Part shown: positions 35,588-46,187 of the stretch, in pieces | Layout of the letters: the number at the start of each line of letters is the position of its first letter | How positions within the stretch are numbered: position 1 is the stretch's first letter | Source of the DNA: Bacteroidaceae bacterium | GTDB taxonomy: Bacteria; Bacteroidota; Bacteroidia; Bacteroidales; Bacteroidaceae | Direction of reading: 5' to 3' | DNA: 58,441 bases | NCBI GenBank assembly: GCA_017938245.1 | Contig: JAGBBX010000006.1 | Location: forward strand, 1 to 58,441 | Notes under the pieces: model-generated | The model's database searches: none | Told to the model about the DNA's origin: nothing | The model's input: the letters and a program-made list of their open reading frames with translations, nothing else | Translations under genes and position numbers: made by a program

Positions 35588-37576
35588 TTATTCATAAAGT
35601 TTGTAGGTGGTGCGAAGAACCTGGAACTCGGTACGACGGTTCAGTTGATGACACGCCTCGCGTTGCTCTTCGTCCTCAAGGGCATTGATAAACTCTTCGG
35701 TCAGTGTGTCACCCTCTTTTAAGAATGTATATGTCTCGGTGAGTTTCTTATGTACTACTTTGGGCTGTGCTTCGCCGTAACCGACGGCAGTCAGTCGCTC
35801 TTTCTCTATTCCGTGCTCTATAAGGTAATTTACTACCGACTCGGCACGACGCTGGGCGAGTCGCTGGTTATATGTGTCGCTGCCACGCGCATCGCAGTGC
35901 GAGGCGAGTTCAATGGTTACGTTGGGGTTAAGTTCAAGGAGCTTGACAAGCTCGTCGAGTGAGGCGGTCGACTCGGGGGTCAGCTCGGCACGGTCGTACT
36001 CATAGAAGATATTATCTATAAGCACAGGGCGACTTATTGAGGGTAGCTCAAAGTCACGTTGGTACTCGAATGTGCCCGACGCATTCTCGGTGATAAGCTC
36101 TTGCATTGTGTTAAGATATCCTTTACAGGTACCCAGAAGCACATATTCTACACCAGGATTCACCCGCACGCGGTACGAACCGTCTTTCATAACTCCGAAG
36201 CTTGTGTTTGTACCGTCGTTGCCTATCATATATATTACGCCCTCGGGCAGTTCGTATCCGTCTTTCTCATATATCCATCCATAGAGGGTGTGTACGGTCT
36301 CGGGTAGCAGGAACGAGTATACGTGATCCCAACCGCGTGCGTCACCTCGGTTCGAGGAGAAGTATCCGCGATAGAGCCCCGGGGCAAAGGTCATTCCAAA
36401 GTCATCGCCGTTGGAATTTACAGGTGCGCGCATATTCTCGATGCTTATCACCGAGTCGTTCTCTAATGTGGCACAGAAGATATCCAATCCGCCCATTCCG
36501 GGGTGTCCGTCCGACGAGAAAAATAGCTCGCCTTTGGGTCCGAAAGTGGGAAACTGCTCGTCACCCTCGGTGTTAATGTTGCTACCTAAATTCTCGACAA
36601 TTCCCTCCATTGCACGGCTGCTGCCAATATAGTAACGCCATAGGTCGAGCCCGCCTTCGCCACCTGCCATATTCGATGTGAAGTATAGCCACTCTCCATC
36701 GGGCGATACTGCGGGGTGAGCGTATGACGATAGTGTGTCGCTCGATATTTTTACCTGCTCGGGGGCTGTCCACGATGCGTCGCTGCGACCGCTCTTGTAG
36801 ATGGTCGCATAGCGAGGATACTGGTCGTCAATGGGGCAGCGGGTAAAGTACATTGTCTTGCCGTCGGGGGTGAAGGCGCAGGCTCCATCCTCATATTCGC
36901 TGTTTATGTCGGCCTCTATCTTTTCTACCTTTTGCCATTTGCCTTTCTCGTCGCGCTTTGCCATAAACAGGTCGGCAGGCTTCTGTCCTGTTATTCCGCT
37001 CAGGTCGTCGCCCTGTGCCTCTTTACGTGTCGAGGATATTATTATGGTCGCTGTGTCCTCGCCCACGTACATAGGACAAAAGTCGCTCCTCTGTCCGTTA
37101 AGTTCCTTTGCCAATTTTACAATGTAGCGTGTGGGACTCTTTTTCCACTCTTGCGACTGATGGGCAGCTTGCAGACCAAGCTGTGCCATTCTGTCGTCGG
37201 GGTTGTGGGTGAGATAGATTTCGTAATTGCTTATTGCTGCCTTGTAGTCGCCATTCTCTACCTGCGCATCGGCAAGATGACGGTAGGCGATTGTATCGGC
37301 ATATTTGTAGCGTATGGCATTCTGATAGGCTCCGGCAGCGCGCTTGGGGTTATTGCTCTTGCGATAGCACTCGGCCATTTTCCACGCTACAACACCTCGG
37401 CGGGTACGCTCCTTAGGCGGAATCTTTGAGTAGGCACGTTTGTACTGCTTGGCCGCGTCGAAGTATTCGTTTATCGCAACGAGCTTGTCGCCTTTGCGTA
37501 TGGCTTTTTCGCTGCTGCAAGCAGTGACAAGCAACAGAAAAACAGATAATAATATATATAAGGTTCTACTCTTCAT
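35588..37576 (-). CDS. porE: PorE-like OmpA-family lipoprotein of the type IX secretion apparatus
   Basis: 662 residues with the four-part layout of Porphyromonas PorE: lipoprotein signal (LLLVTAC), N-terminal TPR-like helices (about 25-145), a PD40-type beta-propeller (HPAVSPDGEWLYFTSN, FPTFGPKGELFFSSDG), a small beta-sandwich (TLYGWIYEKDGYELPEG) and a C-terminal OmpA peptidoglycan-binding domain (IELASHCDARGSDTYNQRLAQRRAESV). PorE anchors T9SS parts to peptidoglycan in the periplasm. Other Bacteroidales OmpA/PD40 proteins share pieces of this order, so the symbol is a best guess. Transcribed as a single gene between topB and the ruvC hairpins. Confidence 0.68.
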   Translation of the reverse strand: MKSRTLYILLSVFLLLVTACSSEKAIRKGDKLVAINEYFDAAKQYKRAYSKIPPKERTRRGVVAWKMAECYRKSNNPKRAAGAYQNAIRYKYADTIAYRHLADAQVENGDYKAAISNYEIYLTHNPDDRMAQLGLQAAHQSQEWKKSPTRYIVKLAKELNGQRSDFCPMYVGEDTATIIISSTRKEAQGDDLSGITGQKPADLFMAKRDEKGKWQKVEKIEADINSEYEDGACAFTPDGKTMYFTRCPIDDQYPRYATIYKSGRSDASWTAPEQVKISSDTLSSYAHPAVSPDGEWLYFTSNMAGGEGGLDLWRYYIGSSRAMEGIVENLGSNINTEGDEQFPTFGPKGELFFSSDGHPGMGGLDIFCATLENDSVISIENMRAPVNSNGDDFGMTFAPGLYRGYFSSNRGDARGWDHVYSFLLPETVHTLYGWIYEKDGYELPEGVIYMIGNDGTNTSFGVMKDGSYRVRVNPGVEYVLLGTCKGYLNTMQELITENASGTFEYQRDFELPSISRPVLIDNIFYEYDRAELTPESTASLDELVKLLELNPNVTIELASHCDARGSDTYNQRLAQRRAESVVNYLIEHGIEKERLTAVGYGEAQPKVVHKKLTETYTFLKEGDTLTEEFINALEDEEQREACHQLNRRTEFQVLRTTYKLYE

Positions 37577-37657
37577 CTTATAGTCTCACCTTATATTAAC
37601 TGAAAAAAGTGCTGTTTATTATCTTTTGCCCGAGATTATTTTTTAGTGGTTCCTTTT

Positions 37658-39448
37658 TTATGCTCCGCTGCCCAGACTGCTGTTGTCGCGCAGCACCTCG
37701 TTTACAACCTCTACGAGCATTGTTTTCAGTTCGTCGATAAAGGTCTTTGCCTCGTACTGTCGTTTTTCAATGTTGCGCAGTTTCTTCTCCCACTGTCCCG
37801 TAAGCTCGGCGCTTTTAAGAAGTTCGTTGCGTATCAGAGATATCAGCTCTATGCCTGTTTGGGTGGCTACAACATTTTTTTTCTCTTTGCGAATGTAATT
37901 GCGCTTATATAGCGTCTCTATGATGGCTGCACGGGTCGAGGGGCGTCCTATGCCGTTTTCTTTCATTGCGTCACGCAGCTCTTCGTCATCGACAAATTTA
38001 CCGGCTGTCTCCATTGCACGTAGCAGAGTGGCCTCGGTGTATTGCTTTGGCGGAGTCGTCCACTTTTCTTGCAGACCGGGGGTGTGAGGTCCGCTCTCGC
38101 CCTTTACGAAGGGTGGGAGAATCTTCTCTTTATCATCTTTCTCTTTGTCGTCGTTGTTTATCTCTTGGGCAAATATTACTCGCCAACCGGGAGAGGTGAT
38201 TACCTTACCTGTTGCCTTGAATCCGACATCGGCACTCTCTCCAAGCACTGTGGTGGTTCGGAATTTACACTCGGGGTAGAATGCTGCTATAAAATGTCGT
38301 ACTATAAGGTCGTACACCTTTTTCTCAATATCGGTGAGTCCTTGCGGATATACTCCGGTGGGGATTATCGCGTGGTGGTCGGTTACTTTTTTGTTGTCAA
38401 AAACCTTTTTCGACTTTGGTAACGGCTTTTCAAGCAGTGGTGCGGTAAAAGTTTGGAAGTCGCGCAATCCTTTTAGTATATTACCGCATTTGGGATATAT
38501 GTCATCACTAAGATAGGTGGTATCAACACGCGGATAGGTCGTGTATTTCTTCTCGTAGAGCGACTGTATGGTTTGTAGTGTTATGTCGGCCGATAGTCCG
38601 AATTTTTTGTTGCAGTCGACCTGCAACGAGGTAAGGTCGTATAGCTTTGGTGCCGACTCGGTACCGTTCTTGGCTGTTACATCGGTAACGGTAAAAGGCT
38701 CGCCTGTAATCTTTTGCAAGGCCTCTTGCGCCTCGGCCTCGCTATCGAAACGACCGCTTGTGGCATTGAACGTAGTTTCGCGGTATACGGTCTTTAGTTC
38801 CCAATATTGCTGAGGTACAAAATTGGTAATCTCGTGGTGACGCTTTACTATGAGTGCAAGGGTAGGTGTCTGTACGCGACCTATTGATAGTACCTGCTTG
38901 TTGCGACCGTATTTAAGGGTATATAGGCGTGTGGCGTTCATCCCCAGCAACCAATCACCTATGGCGCGGCTAAGGCCTGCTTCGTAGAGTGGTTGATATT
39001 CGCTCTGCTCTTTGAGGTTTTTGAATCCCTCGCGTATCGACTCTTCGGTAAGCGAGGAAATCCACAGACGCTTTACGGGGCATCTGACACCGGCCTTCTG
39101 CATTACCCAACGCTGAATAAGTTCGCCCTCCTGTCCGGCATCACCGCAGTTGACGATACCTTCTGCACTCTGCATAAGTCGCTCAATTACAGCAAACTGT
39201 TTCTCAACTCCTTTGTCCTGTATTAGTTTTATACCAAATCGTGGAGGAATCATTGGTAAGCTGCCAAGGCTCCATCGTTTCCACATCTCGGTATAGTCGT
39301 GCGGCTCTTTAAGGGTGCACAGGTGGCCGAATGTCCAAGTTACCTGGTAGCCGTTTCCTTCGAAATATCCCTCTTTACGTGAACGCGCGCCAAGGACATC
39401 GGCTATGTCCTTGGCGACGCTCGGTTTCTCTGCTATGCAAACAATCAT
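37658..39448 (-). CDS. topB: DNA topoisomerase III (type IA)
   Basis: 596 residues. Relaxes negatively supercoiled DNA and decatenates by single-strand cutting. The Toprim domain is at the start (MIVCIAEKPSVAKDIA, GDAGQEGELIQRWV) and the active-site Tyr is in the segment KKYTTYPRVDTTYLSDDI. ENGIGRPSTRAAIIETL is the conserved core motif. There is no C-terminal zinc-binding extension, so it is a short form. The mutB gene ends 9 nt upstream, so it may be co-transcribed with mutAB. Confidence 0.93.
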   Translation of the reverse strand: MIVCIAEKPSVAKDIADVLGARSRKEGYFEGNGYQVTWTFGHLCTLKEPHDYTEMWKRWSLGSLPMIPPRFGIKLIQDKGVEKQFAVIERLMQSAEGIVNCGDAGQEGELIQRWVMQKAGVRCPVKRLWISSLTEESIREGFKNLKEQSEYQPLYEAGLSRAIGDWLLGMNATRLYTLKYGRNKQVLSIGRVQTPTLALIVKRHHEITNFVPQQYWELKTVYRETTFNATSGRFDSEAEAQEALQKITGEPFTVTDVTAKNGTESAPKLYDLTSLQVDCNKKFGLSADITLQTIQSLYEKKYTTYPRVDTTYLSDDIYPKCGNILKGLRDFQTFTAPLLEKPLPKSKKVFDNKKVTDHHAIIPTGVYPQGLTDIEKKVYDLIVRHFIAAFYPECKFRTTTVLGESADVGFKATGKVITSPGWRVIFAQEINNDDKEKDDKEKILPPFVKGESGPHTPGLQEKWTTPPKQYTEATLLRAMETAGKFVDDEELRDAMKENGIGRPSTRAAIIETLYKRNYIRKEKKNVVATQTGIELISLIRNELLKSAELTGQWEKKLRNIEKRQYEAKTFIDELKTMLVEVVNEVLRDNSSLGSGA

Positions 39449-39457
39449 TCTATTCGT

Positions 39458-41611
39458 TTATTCCTCTTCGTCTTTGTTCAACAATACCTCCATTAGTTCG
39501 CAAGCTGCTTTTGCAACGCTTGTTCCGGGGCCGAAGATGCCCATTACTCCTGCGTGATACAGGAAGTCGTAGTCCTGTGCAGGAATAACACCACCGGCAA
39601 ACACCATAATGTCGCCGCGTCCAAGCTTTTCGAGTTCCTCTATAAGCTGCGGAACAAGTGTCTTGTGTCCTGCGGCAAGCGACGATACTCCAACGGCGTG
39701 AACGTCGTTCTCCACTGCCTGACGTGCAACCTCGGCGGGTGTCTGGAACAACATTCCCATATCAACGTCGAATCCGCAGTCGGCATATCCTGTTGCCACT
39801 ACCTTGGCGCCACGGTCGTGTCCGTCCTGTCCCATCTTGGCAATGAATACTCGGGGACGGCGTCCCTCTCTCTTGGCAAACTCTTCGGTGAGACGACAAG
39901 CATTCTTGAAATTCTCGTCGTCGCGGCTCTCTGTAGAATACACTCCTGAAATTGTTCTTATGATTGCTTTATAACGTCCTGCTACCTCTTCGCAAGCGTC
40001 GGAAATCTCTCCCAATGTGGCGCGCAGTCCTGCTGCCTCAACAGCACACTCCAAGAGGTTGCCCTCGCCGGTGCGTGCACATTCGGTTAGCTTTGCAAGA
40101 GCTGCCTTAACTGCTGCTTCGTCGCGCTTTGCACAGTTGCGCTCCAGTGCTTCGAGCTGCTCTTTGCGCACAGTGGTGTTGTCTACCTCAAGAATGTCGA
40201 TTGGCTCCTCTTTTTCGAGGCGGTAGGCGTTGGTGCCCACAATTATCTGACGGCCGCTGTCTATACGTGCCTGTGTGCGTGCGGCTGCCTCCTCGATGCG
40301 CATCTTGGGAATACCTGTCTCGATGGCTTTTGCCATTCCGCCAAGCTCCTCAATCTCTTGAATGAGCTTCCACGCCTTATCGGCAATCTCCTGTGTGAGG
40401 CTCTCGATGTAGTACGAACCGCCCCAGGGGTCAATCACGCGGCAGATATTTGTCTCCTCTTGCAGGTAAATCTGTGTGTTACGTGCAATACGTGCCGAGA
40501 AGTCGGTGGGTAGTGCTATCGCCTCGTCAAGAGCATTGGTGTGCAGCGACTGTGTATGTCCCATTGCTGCCGACATTGCCTCAATTACGGTGCGTCCGAC
40601 ATTGTTGAAGGGGTCTTGCTCGGTGAGAGACCATCCCGAGGTTTGGCAGTGCGTACGCAGTGCCATCGACTTTGGATTCTTGGGACCGAAACTCTTTATT
40701 ATCTTTGCCCACAGCATACGTGCCGCGCGCATCTTTGCAATCTCCATAAATGGATTCATTCCAATGCCCCAGAAGAACGACAGACGGGGTGCAAAGGCAT
40801 CAATATCGATGCCCGAGGCTACTCCTGCACGTACATATTCGAGTCCGTCTGCCAGGGTGTAGGCAAGCTCAATGTCGGCCGATGCTCCAGCCTCCTGCAT
40901 ATGGTAACCCGAGATTGAAATTGAGTTGAACTTTGGCATCTTCTGCGAGGTATAGGCGAAAATGTCGCTGATGATGCGCATCGAGAACTGAGGCGGATAG
41001 ATGTATGTGTTACGCACCATAAACTCCTTAAGAATATCGTTCTGTATGGTACCTGCCATCTCCTCAAGTTTGGCGCCCTGCTCAAGCGCTGCATTTATGT
41101 AGAATGCGAGTACGGGCAGCACGGCACCGTTCATTGTCATCGATACCGACATCTTATTCAATGGAATACCATCGAACAACTGCTCCATATTCTCCATACA
41201 GCAGATTGACACTCCGGCTTTTCCTACATCGCCCACAACACGCTCGTTGTCGGGGTTGTATCCTCGGTGTGTAGGTAGGTCAAATGCTACCGACAATCCC
41301 TTCTGCCCCGATGCAAGATTGCGGTGGTAGAAGGCGTTCGACTCTTCGGCTGTGGAGAATCCTGCATACTGACGTATTGTCCAGGGGCGGAATGTATACA
41401 TCATCGAGTAGGGACCGCGTAGGAACGGCGGAATACCTGCTGCGTAGTCGAGGTGCTCCATCTCTTTTAGGTCGTCGGCGCAGTAGACGGGTTTAACGCT
41501 TATCTGCTCGGGTGTTTCCCAAACCGCCGATGCGCAGGCTGTCGAGCAGTCAGATGCTGTTCCTGCGAATATATCTATATTGCTGAAATTCTTTCTCATA
41601 GCTGTAATCAT
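39458..41611 (-). CDS. mutB: Methylmalonyl-CoA mutase large (catalytic) subunit
   Basis: 717 residues. Interconverts succinyl-CoA and (R)-methylmalonyl-CoA with adenosylcobalamin, on the way to propionate in Bacteroidales fermentation. The TIM-barrel substrate domain carries [18 protein letters not shown] and [13 protein letters not shown]. The C-terminal cobalamin domain has [20 protein letters not shown], with the DxHxxG motif whose His is the lower cobalt ligand. Length matches the family. The start overlaps the mutA stop by 4 nt, so the two subunits are made together. Confidence 0.95.
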   Translation of the reverse strand: MITAMRKNFSNIDIFAGTASDCSTACASAVWETPEQISVKPVYCADDLKEMEHLDYAAGIPPFLRGPYSMMYTFRPWTIRQYAGFSTAEESNAFYHRNLASGQKGLSVAFDLPTHRGYNPDNERVVGDVGKAGVSICCMENMEQLFDGIPLNKMSVSMTMNGAVLPVLAFYINAALEQGAKLEEMAGTIQNDILKEFMVRNTYIYPPQFSMRIISDIFAYTSQKMPKFNSISISGYHMQEAGASADIELAYTLADGLEYVRAGVASGIDIDAFAPRLSFFWGIGMNPFMEIAKMRAARMLWAKIIKSFGPKNPKSMALRTHCQTSGWSLTEQDPFNNVGRTVIEAMSAAMGHTQSLHTNALDEAIALPTDFSARIARNTQIYLQEETNICRVIDPWGGSYYIESLTQEIADKAWKLIQEIEELGGMAKAIETGIPKMRIEEAAARTQARIDSGRQIIVGTNAYRLEKEEPIDILEVDNTTVRKEQLEALERNCAKRDEAAVKAALAKLTECARTGEGNLLECAVEAAGLRATLGEISDACEEVAGRYKAIIRTISGVYSTESRDDENFKNACRLTEEFAKREGRRPRVFIAKMGQDGHDRGAKVVATGYADCGFDVDMGMLFQTPAEVARQAVENDVHAVGVSSLAAGHKTLVPQLIEELEKLGRGDIMVFAGGVIPAQDYDFLYHAGVMGIFGPGTSVAKAACELMEVLLNKDEEE

Positions 41612-43455
41612 TTGATGTCCAACTTGGCGTTAAGGCCCTTTAGTGTCTCAAGAACATTCACACGCACGTGAATGAAATTCTCTATGCCTGCTGCTTGAAG
41701 CTCCTCGGTGCAGGCGGGTGCTCCTGCCACAATGAAGATTGCTTTATCTTTCAACAGCTCGTATGCAGGGATGGCATACTGTGCATATTCGTCGTCGCTC
41801 GAGCAGATGACAACAATATCGGCCTTTGCTTCGAGTGCAGCCGACACTCCCTCTTCGACACTCTTAAACCCTAAATTGTCTATTACCTCGTAGCCTGCGG
41901 TGGCAAGGAAATTGCACGAGAACTGCGCACGCGCCTGACGCATCGCCAGGTTACCTATTGTCAGCATAAATGCTTTGGGACGCTTGCCGCTGCGCTCGGT
42001 GGTAAGACGAAGCTCCTCGAACTCTGTACCCAGACGGGCGAGGTTGAGTGTGCCCTCTTTGTGTTCCTCGGGCTTGCCGCAGCAGCAGAACTTCTGCAGT
42101 GGCTCACGTCCCTCGGATGTCTCGGTGAAATTGGGATATTGGTTGGTTCCCAACAGTATCTCGCGGCGCTTGGCAAGCGCTGTACGACGGTTGTCACCGC
42201 TCTCGTTGATGGCTCTCTGCACCAAGCCTTCGCGTACTGCCTTCTGAAAGCCTCCTGCCTCCTCAACCTCAAGAAACAGTTTCCACGCCTCGGTTGCAAT
42301 GGAGCGTGTAAGGCTCTCGATATAATATGAACCGCCGGCGGGGTCGACAACCTTGTCGAGGTGGCTCTCGTGTTTAAGAATAAGCTGTTGGTTCTTGGCG
42401 ATGCGACGCGCAAACTCTGTTGGTGTCTCATAAACCGAGTCGTAGGGCGATACGGTGATAGACTCTACTCCTGCGATGGCTGCACTCATAGCCTCGGTCT
42501 GTGTACGAAGCATATTCACATACGGGTCGAACAGCGTGAGGTTGAACATTGATGTCGCAGCGTGTATAATCATCTTGCAAGCACATTTGCAGGTGGGATT
42601 GTACTGCTCTACAATCTTGGCCCACAGTGTGCGTGCGGCACGGAATTTTGCAATCTCCATAAAGAAATTGCTCGATATTCCGAAATTGAACTTTATTGCT
42701 TTTGCAGCGCGGTCGGTGGGGACACCTGCCTCGGTAAGCGCACTCAAATATTCGTTACCCCAGGCAAGAGCGTAACCAAGCTCCTGGGTTATATATGCTC
42801 CGCTGTTGCATAGGTTTATTGCGCCAACAGCCACGCAACACATCTTGGGCATATCGGCAAGAGCCTCTAAGATGCTCTTGATGTTGTCGATATATCCCTC
42901 AAGTATTTTAGCACGTGTGAGCTCCTTGCCAATGGGGTCGTACTCGATGCTGCCGCGTACCTTCTGTAGGTCGATACCCTGCGCCTTATAGTACTCGGCA
43001 AGAAGATGTGCAAAGTCGACGGTGCGCTTTGCGCATACGGCAAAGTTAAGTTCAATCTGCTCGGCATCTATGCCATTGAGTAGTTGTGCAATAAACTCGG
43101 CCGATACCATTCGTCCCTTGATACTGAATCCTATAGATGTTCCTCCCTGCTCGATGAATTTCTTTGCATCGGTATTTGCTGCCTCGACATCATCGGTTGG
43201 CATATTTTGTCTTATGAGCCAGTTGTTGTCGGCTCTGTTTCCGCGTGTATAGGGAAATTCTCCGGGCATACAGCTCTCTACCCCCTCGATATCCTCTTTG
43301 CGGTAGAAGGGCTTTACATTGAATCCCTCGGATGTTCTCCAAATCATTTTTTTGTCATAGTCGGCACCTTTTAGGTCTTCTACAATCTTGTTTTTCCACT
43401 CCTCGGATGAGACGGGTTTAAACTCGCCGAAGAGTTTTTCTCTATCCTTACTCAT
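41608..43455 (-). CDS. mutA: Methylmalonyl-CoA mutase small subunit
   Basis: 615 residues, first gene of mutAB. It has the same overall fold as the large subunit but is non-catalytic. In the C-terminal domain the DxHxxG cobalamin motif is absent ([21 protein letters not shown] in its place), which is normal for the small subunit. The N-terminus ([20 protein letters not shown]) is typical. Together with MutB it forms the alpha-beta dimer. No cobalamin riboswitch is visible in the 150 nt upstream. Confidence 0.94.
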   Translation of the reverse strand: MSKDREKLFGEFKPVSSEEWKNKIVEDLKGADYDKKMIWRTSEGFNVKPFYRKEDIEGVESCMPGEFPYTRGNRADNNWLIRQNMPTDDVEAANTDAKKFIEQGGTSIGFSIKGRMVSAEFIAQLLNGIDAEQIELNFAVCAKRTVDFAHLLAEYYKAQGIDLQKVRGSIEYDPIGKELTRAKILEGYIDNIKSILEALADMPKMCCVAVGAINLCNSGAYITQELGYALAWGNEYLSALTEAGVPTDRAAKAIKFNFGISSNFFMEIAKFRAARTLWAKIVEQYNPTCKCACKMIIHAATSMFNLTLFDPYVNMLRTQTEAMSAAIAGVESITVSPYDSVYETPTEFARRIAKNQQLILKHESHLDKVVDPAGGSYYIESLTRSIATEAWKLFLEVEEAGGFQKAVREGLVQRAINESGDNRRTALAKRREILLGTNQYPNFTETSEGREPLQKFCCCGKPEEHKEGTLNLARLGTEFEELRLTTERSGKRPKAFMLTIGNLAMRQARAQFSCNFLATAGYEVIDNLGFKSVEEGVSAALEAKADIVVICSSDDEYAQYAIPAYELLKDKAIFIVAGAPACTEELQAAGIENFIHVRVNVLETLKGLNAKLDIK

Positions 43456-43591
43456 ACTTAATGTTTGTTAGGGTTTATGGCGCTAAGTTATAAATAATTT
43501 TATATGAAGTACTCTTTTTTTATAAAATAATTTATTAAGTGAGTTTATAATTTTGAGCTTTATGCAATAGGCTGTTTTGAAAATAAAATTC

Positions 43592-43599
43592 TATCTTCG
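43592..43599 (+). promoter_or_regulatory. -7 promoter box of the endonuclease gene
   Basis: TATCTTCG with TTTG 12 nt upstream (43576-43579), about 27 nt before the proposed start. The same TTTG-12-TATCTTCG spacing is seen before ilvE. Confidence 0.45.
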
Positions 43600-43625
43600 C
43601 ACCGTAAAATACGATGTTGATGATT

Positions 43626-45170
43626 ATGAGAAAGTTTTTTGTTACAGCGTTGCTGATGTTTGCCTGCCTCTCGTTGAGTGCGCAGCAGTCCTATTACTCC
43701 TCTATCGAGGGTGTTAAGGGTGGCGAGACTTTAAAGAATGCCTTGCATAAACTCATTGATAAAAAGAGTACCGTTGACTACGGCTCGGGAACCACAAGAA
43801 CGTGGGGCGCATTTTATACCACCGATTTTATAATGGAGGATGGCAAGCGTAGAGTTGCTGATATGTACTCCGACGTAAAACGCTACTTTGGTACAAAAGG
43901 AAAGGCGGTCGATGGGATGAATATAGAGCACAGTGTTGCCAAAAGCTGGTGGGGAGGTACCGAGAATGACGCCTATCGCGACCTGCATCATCTTAATCCC
44001 TCGGACCAAGAGGCCAACAGCCGCAAGAGTAACTATCCTATGGCAAAACTCACCTCGGTAACTTGGACAAACGGCATTATGAATGTGGGTAAGGCAAATA
44101 TTGCAGGCTCCGGCCAAAATGCCTTTGAGCCTGCCGACCAATACAAAGGCGACTTTGCCCGCACCTATATGTATATGTTCACCTGCTATCAGACTTTTAC
44201 CTGGAAATATACCTGGATGGTGTACGAGAACAGCACCTACCCTACAATTAAACCCTGGGCGGTTGACTTGCTTTTGAAATGGCACCACGACGACCCTGTG
44301 AGCCAAAAAGAAATAGATCGCAATAACGCGGTATATGCCATTCAGGGTAACCGTAACCCCTTTGTCGACTATCCGCGCCTTGCCGATTTTGTGTGGGGCG
44401 ACTCGGTTGATTACAAATTTCATCTGTATGGCGATGCCGAGGATGGTTCGGGCAGTCAGACGGGTAGCGGTTCAAGTGGCTCGGATGGAACAGACGGGTC
44501 GGATGGCTCAACCGACGAGGGTGGCGGTGAAACAGGTGGAAGCAGCCTTAGCGCCTCTAAATTCACGCTTGTCGAGAGTAGTTCGTCGCTTGCTGTTGGT
44601 GATACAATAATAATTGTTTACGGAAATGTTGCGTTGAGCACCGAGCAGAGAGCCAATAATCGTGGTATCACAATCGTCGAGGTGTCGGGCAGCGAGGTGG
44701 TATCAATTTCGGCCGATGTGCAGAAGATAGTACTCGAAAAGGGTACATCATTGGCAGCCTTTGCTATGAATGTAGGTGGCGGTTATCTCTATGCCGCATC
44801 GAGCAGCAGTAACTATCTGCGTACGCAGGATGATATTGACGCAAATGCAAGTTGGAAAATTACCATTGCCGATGGTGGTGCAGCCGACGTCGTGGCGCAA
44901 GGTGGTAACACCCGTAATCTGTTGCGATATAATCCGAGCGCCAAGATATTCTCGTGTTATAAGTCGGGACAGAACAAGGTGAGCATTTACGCAAAAAGAG
45001 TATCATCCAATACAAAGGTAGATGCAGTAAAGAAACCTGCTAACAGAAAGGTGAACGTCTACAACCAAAGTGGTAAGTTGTTGCGAAGCAATGTCCCTTT
45101 TGCACGTGCTTTTTATGGTCTTCCACGAGGTGTGTATGTGGTAGATAATGAGAAATACTATATTAAATAA
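43626..45170 (+). CDS. Secreted endonuclease I (EndA/NucM family) with T9SS-like C-terminal tail
   Basis: 514 residues from the third ATG (43626), which places the signal peptide (MRKFFVTALLMFACLSLSAQ) at the very start; two in-frame ATGs lie 12 and 6 nt upstream. The nuclease domain (about 20-265) has the NucM motif DLHHLNPSDQEANSRKSNY with the catalytic His, and NIEHSVAKSWWGG. A Gly/Ser/Asp linker follows, then a beta domain common in Bacteroidales secreted proteins (GGYLYAASSSSNYL). The last 45 residues (KVNVYNQSGKLLRS, YGLPRGVYVV) resemble a type A T9SS sorting domain. It probably degrades extracellular DNA/RNA. Confidence 0.85.
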   Translation: MRKFFVTALLMFACLSLSAQQSYYSSIEGVKGGETLKNALHKLIDKKSTVDYGSGTTRTWGAFYTTDFIMEDGKRRVADMYSDVKRYFGTKGKAVDGMNIEHSVAKSWWGGTENDAYRDLHHLNPSDQEANSRKSNYPMAKLTSVTWTNGIMNVGKANIAGSGQNAFEPADQYKGDFARTYMYMFTCYQTFTWKYTWMVYENSTYPTIKPWAVDLLLKWHHDDPVSQKEIDRNNAVYAIQGNRNPFVDYPRLADFVWGDSVDYKFHLYGDAEDGSGSQTGSGSSGSDGTDGSDGSTDEGGGETGGSSLSASKFTLVESSSSLAVGDTIIIVYGNVALSTEQRANNRGITIVEVSGSEVVSISADVQKIVLEKGTSLAAFAMNVGGGYLYAASSSSNYLRTQDDIDANASWKITIADGGAADVVAQGGNTRNLLRYNPSAKIFSCYKSGQNKVSIYAKRVSSNTKVDAVKKPANRKVNVYNQSGKLLRSNVPFARAFYGLPRGVYVVDNEKYYIK

Positions 45171-45200
45171 GAACACATTGCGAAATAGGTTTGTAAAACC

Positions 45201-45244
45201 AAACAACAGAGCAACCAAAAACATTTTTGGTTGCTCTGTTGTTT
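45201..45244 (+). terminator. Hairpin terminator of the endonuclease gene
   Basis: 21-nt arms (45201-45221 and 45224-45244, core ACAACAGAGCAACCAAAAA) enclose CA and end in TTTT. A near-ideal terminator. Confidence 0.85.
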
Positions 45245-45335
45245 TATCGCATTATTAGAAACGGGGCTATTGTTAATCAAAAGTTAAATATGAGTTAAAT
45301 TACTCTTATAAATATGTTTCAATATGTAAAAGTCT

Positions 45336-45343
45336 TATCTTTG
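45336..45343 (+). promoter_or_regulatory. -7 promoter box of the LPS-kinase-like gene
   Basis: TATCTTTG fits TAnnTTTG exactly, 72 nt before the ATG at 45416. No clear TTTG at the expected -33 distance (TTTC is the closest). Confidence 0.5.
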
Positions 45344-45415
45344 CAGAAAACTTTTTTAGTCAAAAAAGTTTTCTAATAATCTAAACATTTTACAATCAAT
45401 AAATAACAAGTGAGA

Positions 45416-46183
45416 ATGAGGATACATATACATCCTGATTATGAATTTCTGCGTCCCGAAATCAAGCGTATTGTCACAGGGCACTATAAGGTCGACAAGG
45501 TCTTTTGCAACAGACGTAATGTTGTCGAGAAGATTATCATTGCCGATAAGGAGTTTGTGCTTAAAAGGTACAAACGTCCTACAATCGCAAATTGTGTGAT
45601 ATATACGCTGTTCCGCAAAAGTAAGGCGCGCCGTGCATACGAGTATGCGTTGCGACTTTTGAAGAATGGAGTTAGCACCCCTTTTCCGGTTGCTTACATC
45701 GAGGAGAAACGTTACGGATTTTTTCACACAGGGTATCTGCTCACCGAGTATATGAACCTGCCTACTTTGGCACAGATAAATATCGAAGAACTGCCTTTTG
45801 AGCAACTGCATAGATTGGAACACGACCTCATTTCATTTACCATTCAGTTGCAAGATAAGAGAATTTTGCCGCTCGATTATAATCCTTCGAATATCTTTTA
45901 TAATTACGACGAAGTTGCAGGCTGTTTCTCATTTGCCCTTACCGATATTAACCGTATGCGCTTCGGACGTATTCCCTGGAGCAGAGATGCGATGCGCAGT
46001 TTCGAGCAGTTTGGTATAACAACCGATAAACTGTATCATTTTCTTTTGGGTTACTCTATAGAGAGGAATGTAGACATCGACCTCTGTATGTACGAGTTTC
46101 TGCGCTTCCGTCTGATAAAGAAATTCCGTCGTTTTTTAATGGGTAAGGTAAAAGGTGCTGTGGAAAAAAGAAGAGTGTGCTAA
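45416..46183 (+). CDS. Lipopolysaccharide (Kdo/WaaP-like) kinase family protein
   Basis: 255 residues from ATG 45416; a GTG two codons upstream is in frame. It begins MRIHIHPDYEF. The kinase-like fold shows FVLKRYKRP (ATP-binding Lys), YLLTEYMNLP (hinge), DYNPSNIFYN (catalytic-loop equivalent of HxDLxxxN, with Asp-Tyr-Asn) and ALTDINRMRFG (metal-binding Asp). These proteins phosphorylate lipid A core sugars at the inner face of the membrane, but the Bacteroidales substrate has not been fixed by this sequence. Single gene, convergent with the phosphodiesterase gene. Confidence 0.75.
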   Translation: MRIHIHPDYEFLRPEIKRIVTGHYKVDKVFCNRRNVVEKIIIADKEFVLKRYKRPTIANCVIYTLFRKSKARRAYEYALRLLKNGVSTPFPVAYIEEKRYGFFHTGYLLTEYMNLPTLAQINIEELPFEQLHRLEHDLISFTIQLQDKRILPLDYNPSNIFYNYDEVAGCFSFALTDINRMRFGRIPWSRDAMRSFEQFGITTDKLYHFLLGYSIERNVDIDLCMYEFLRFRLIKKFRRFLMGKVKGAVEKRRVC

Positions 46184-46187
46184 AAGT

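Noticed and set aside
43456-43613. Cobalamin riboswitch before mutAB
   Set aside because: The space is short and AT-rich, without B12-box or the conserved helices.
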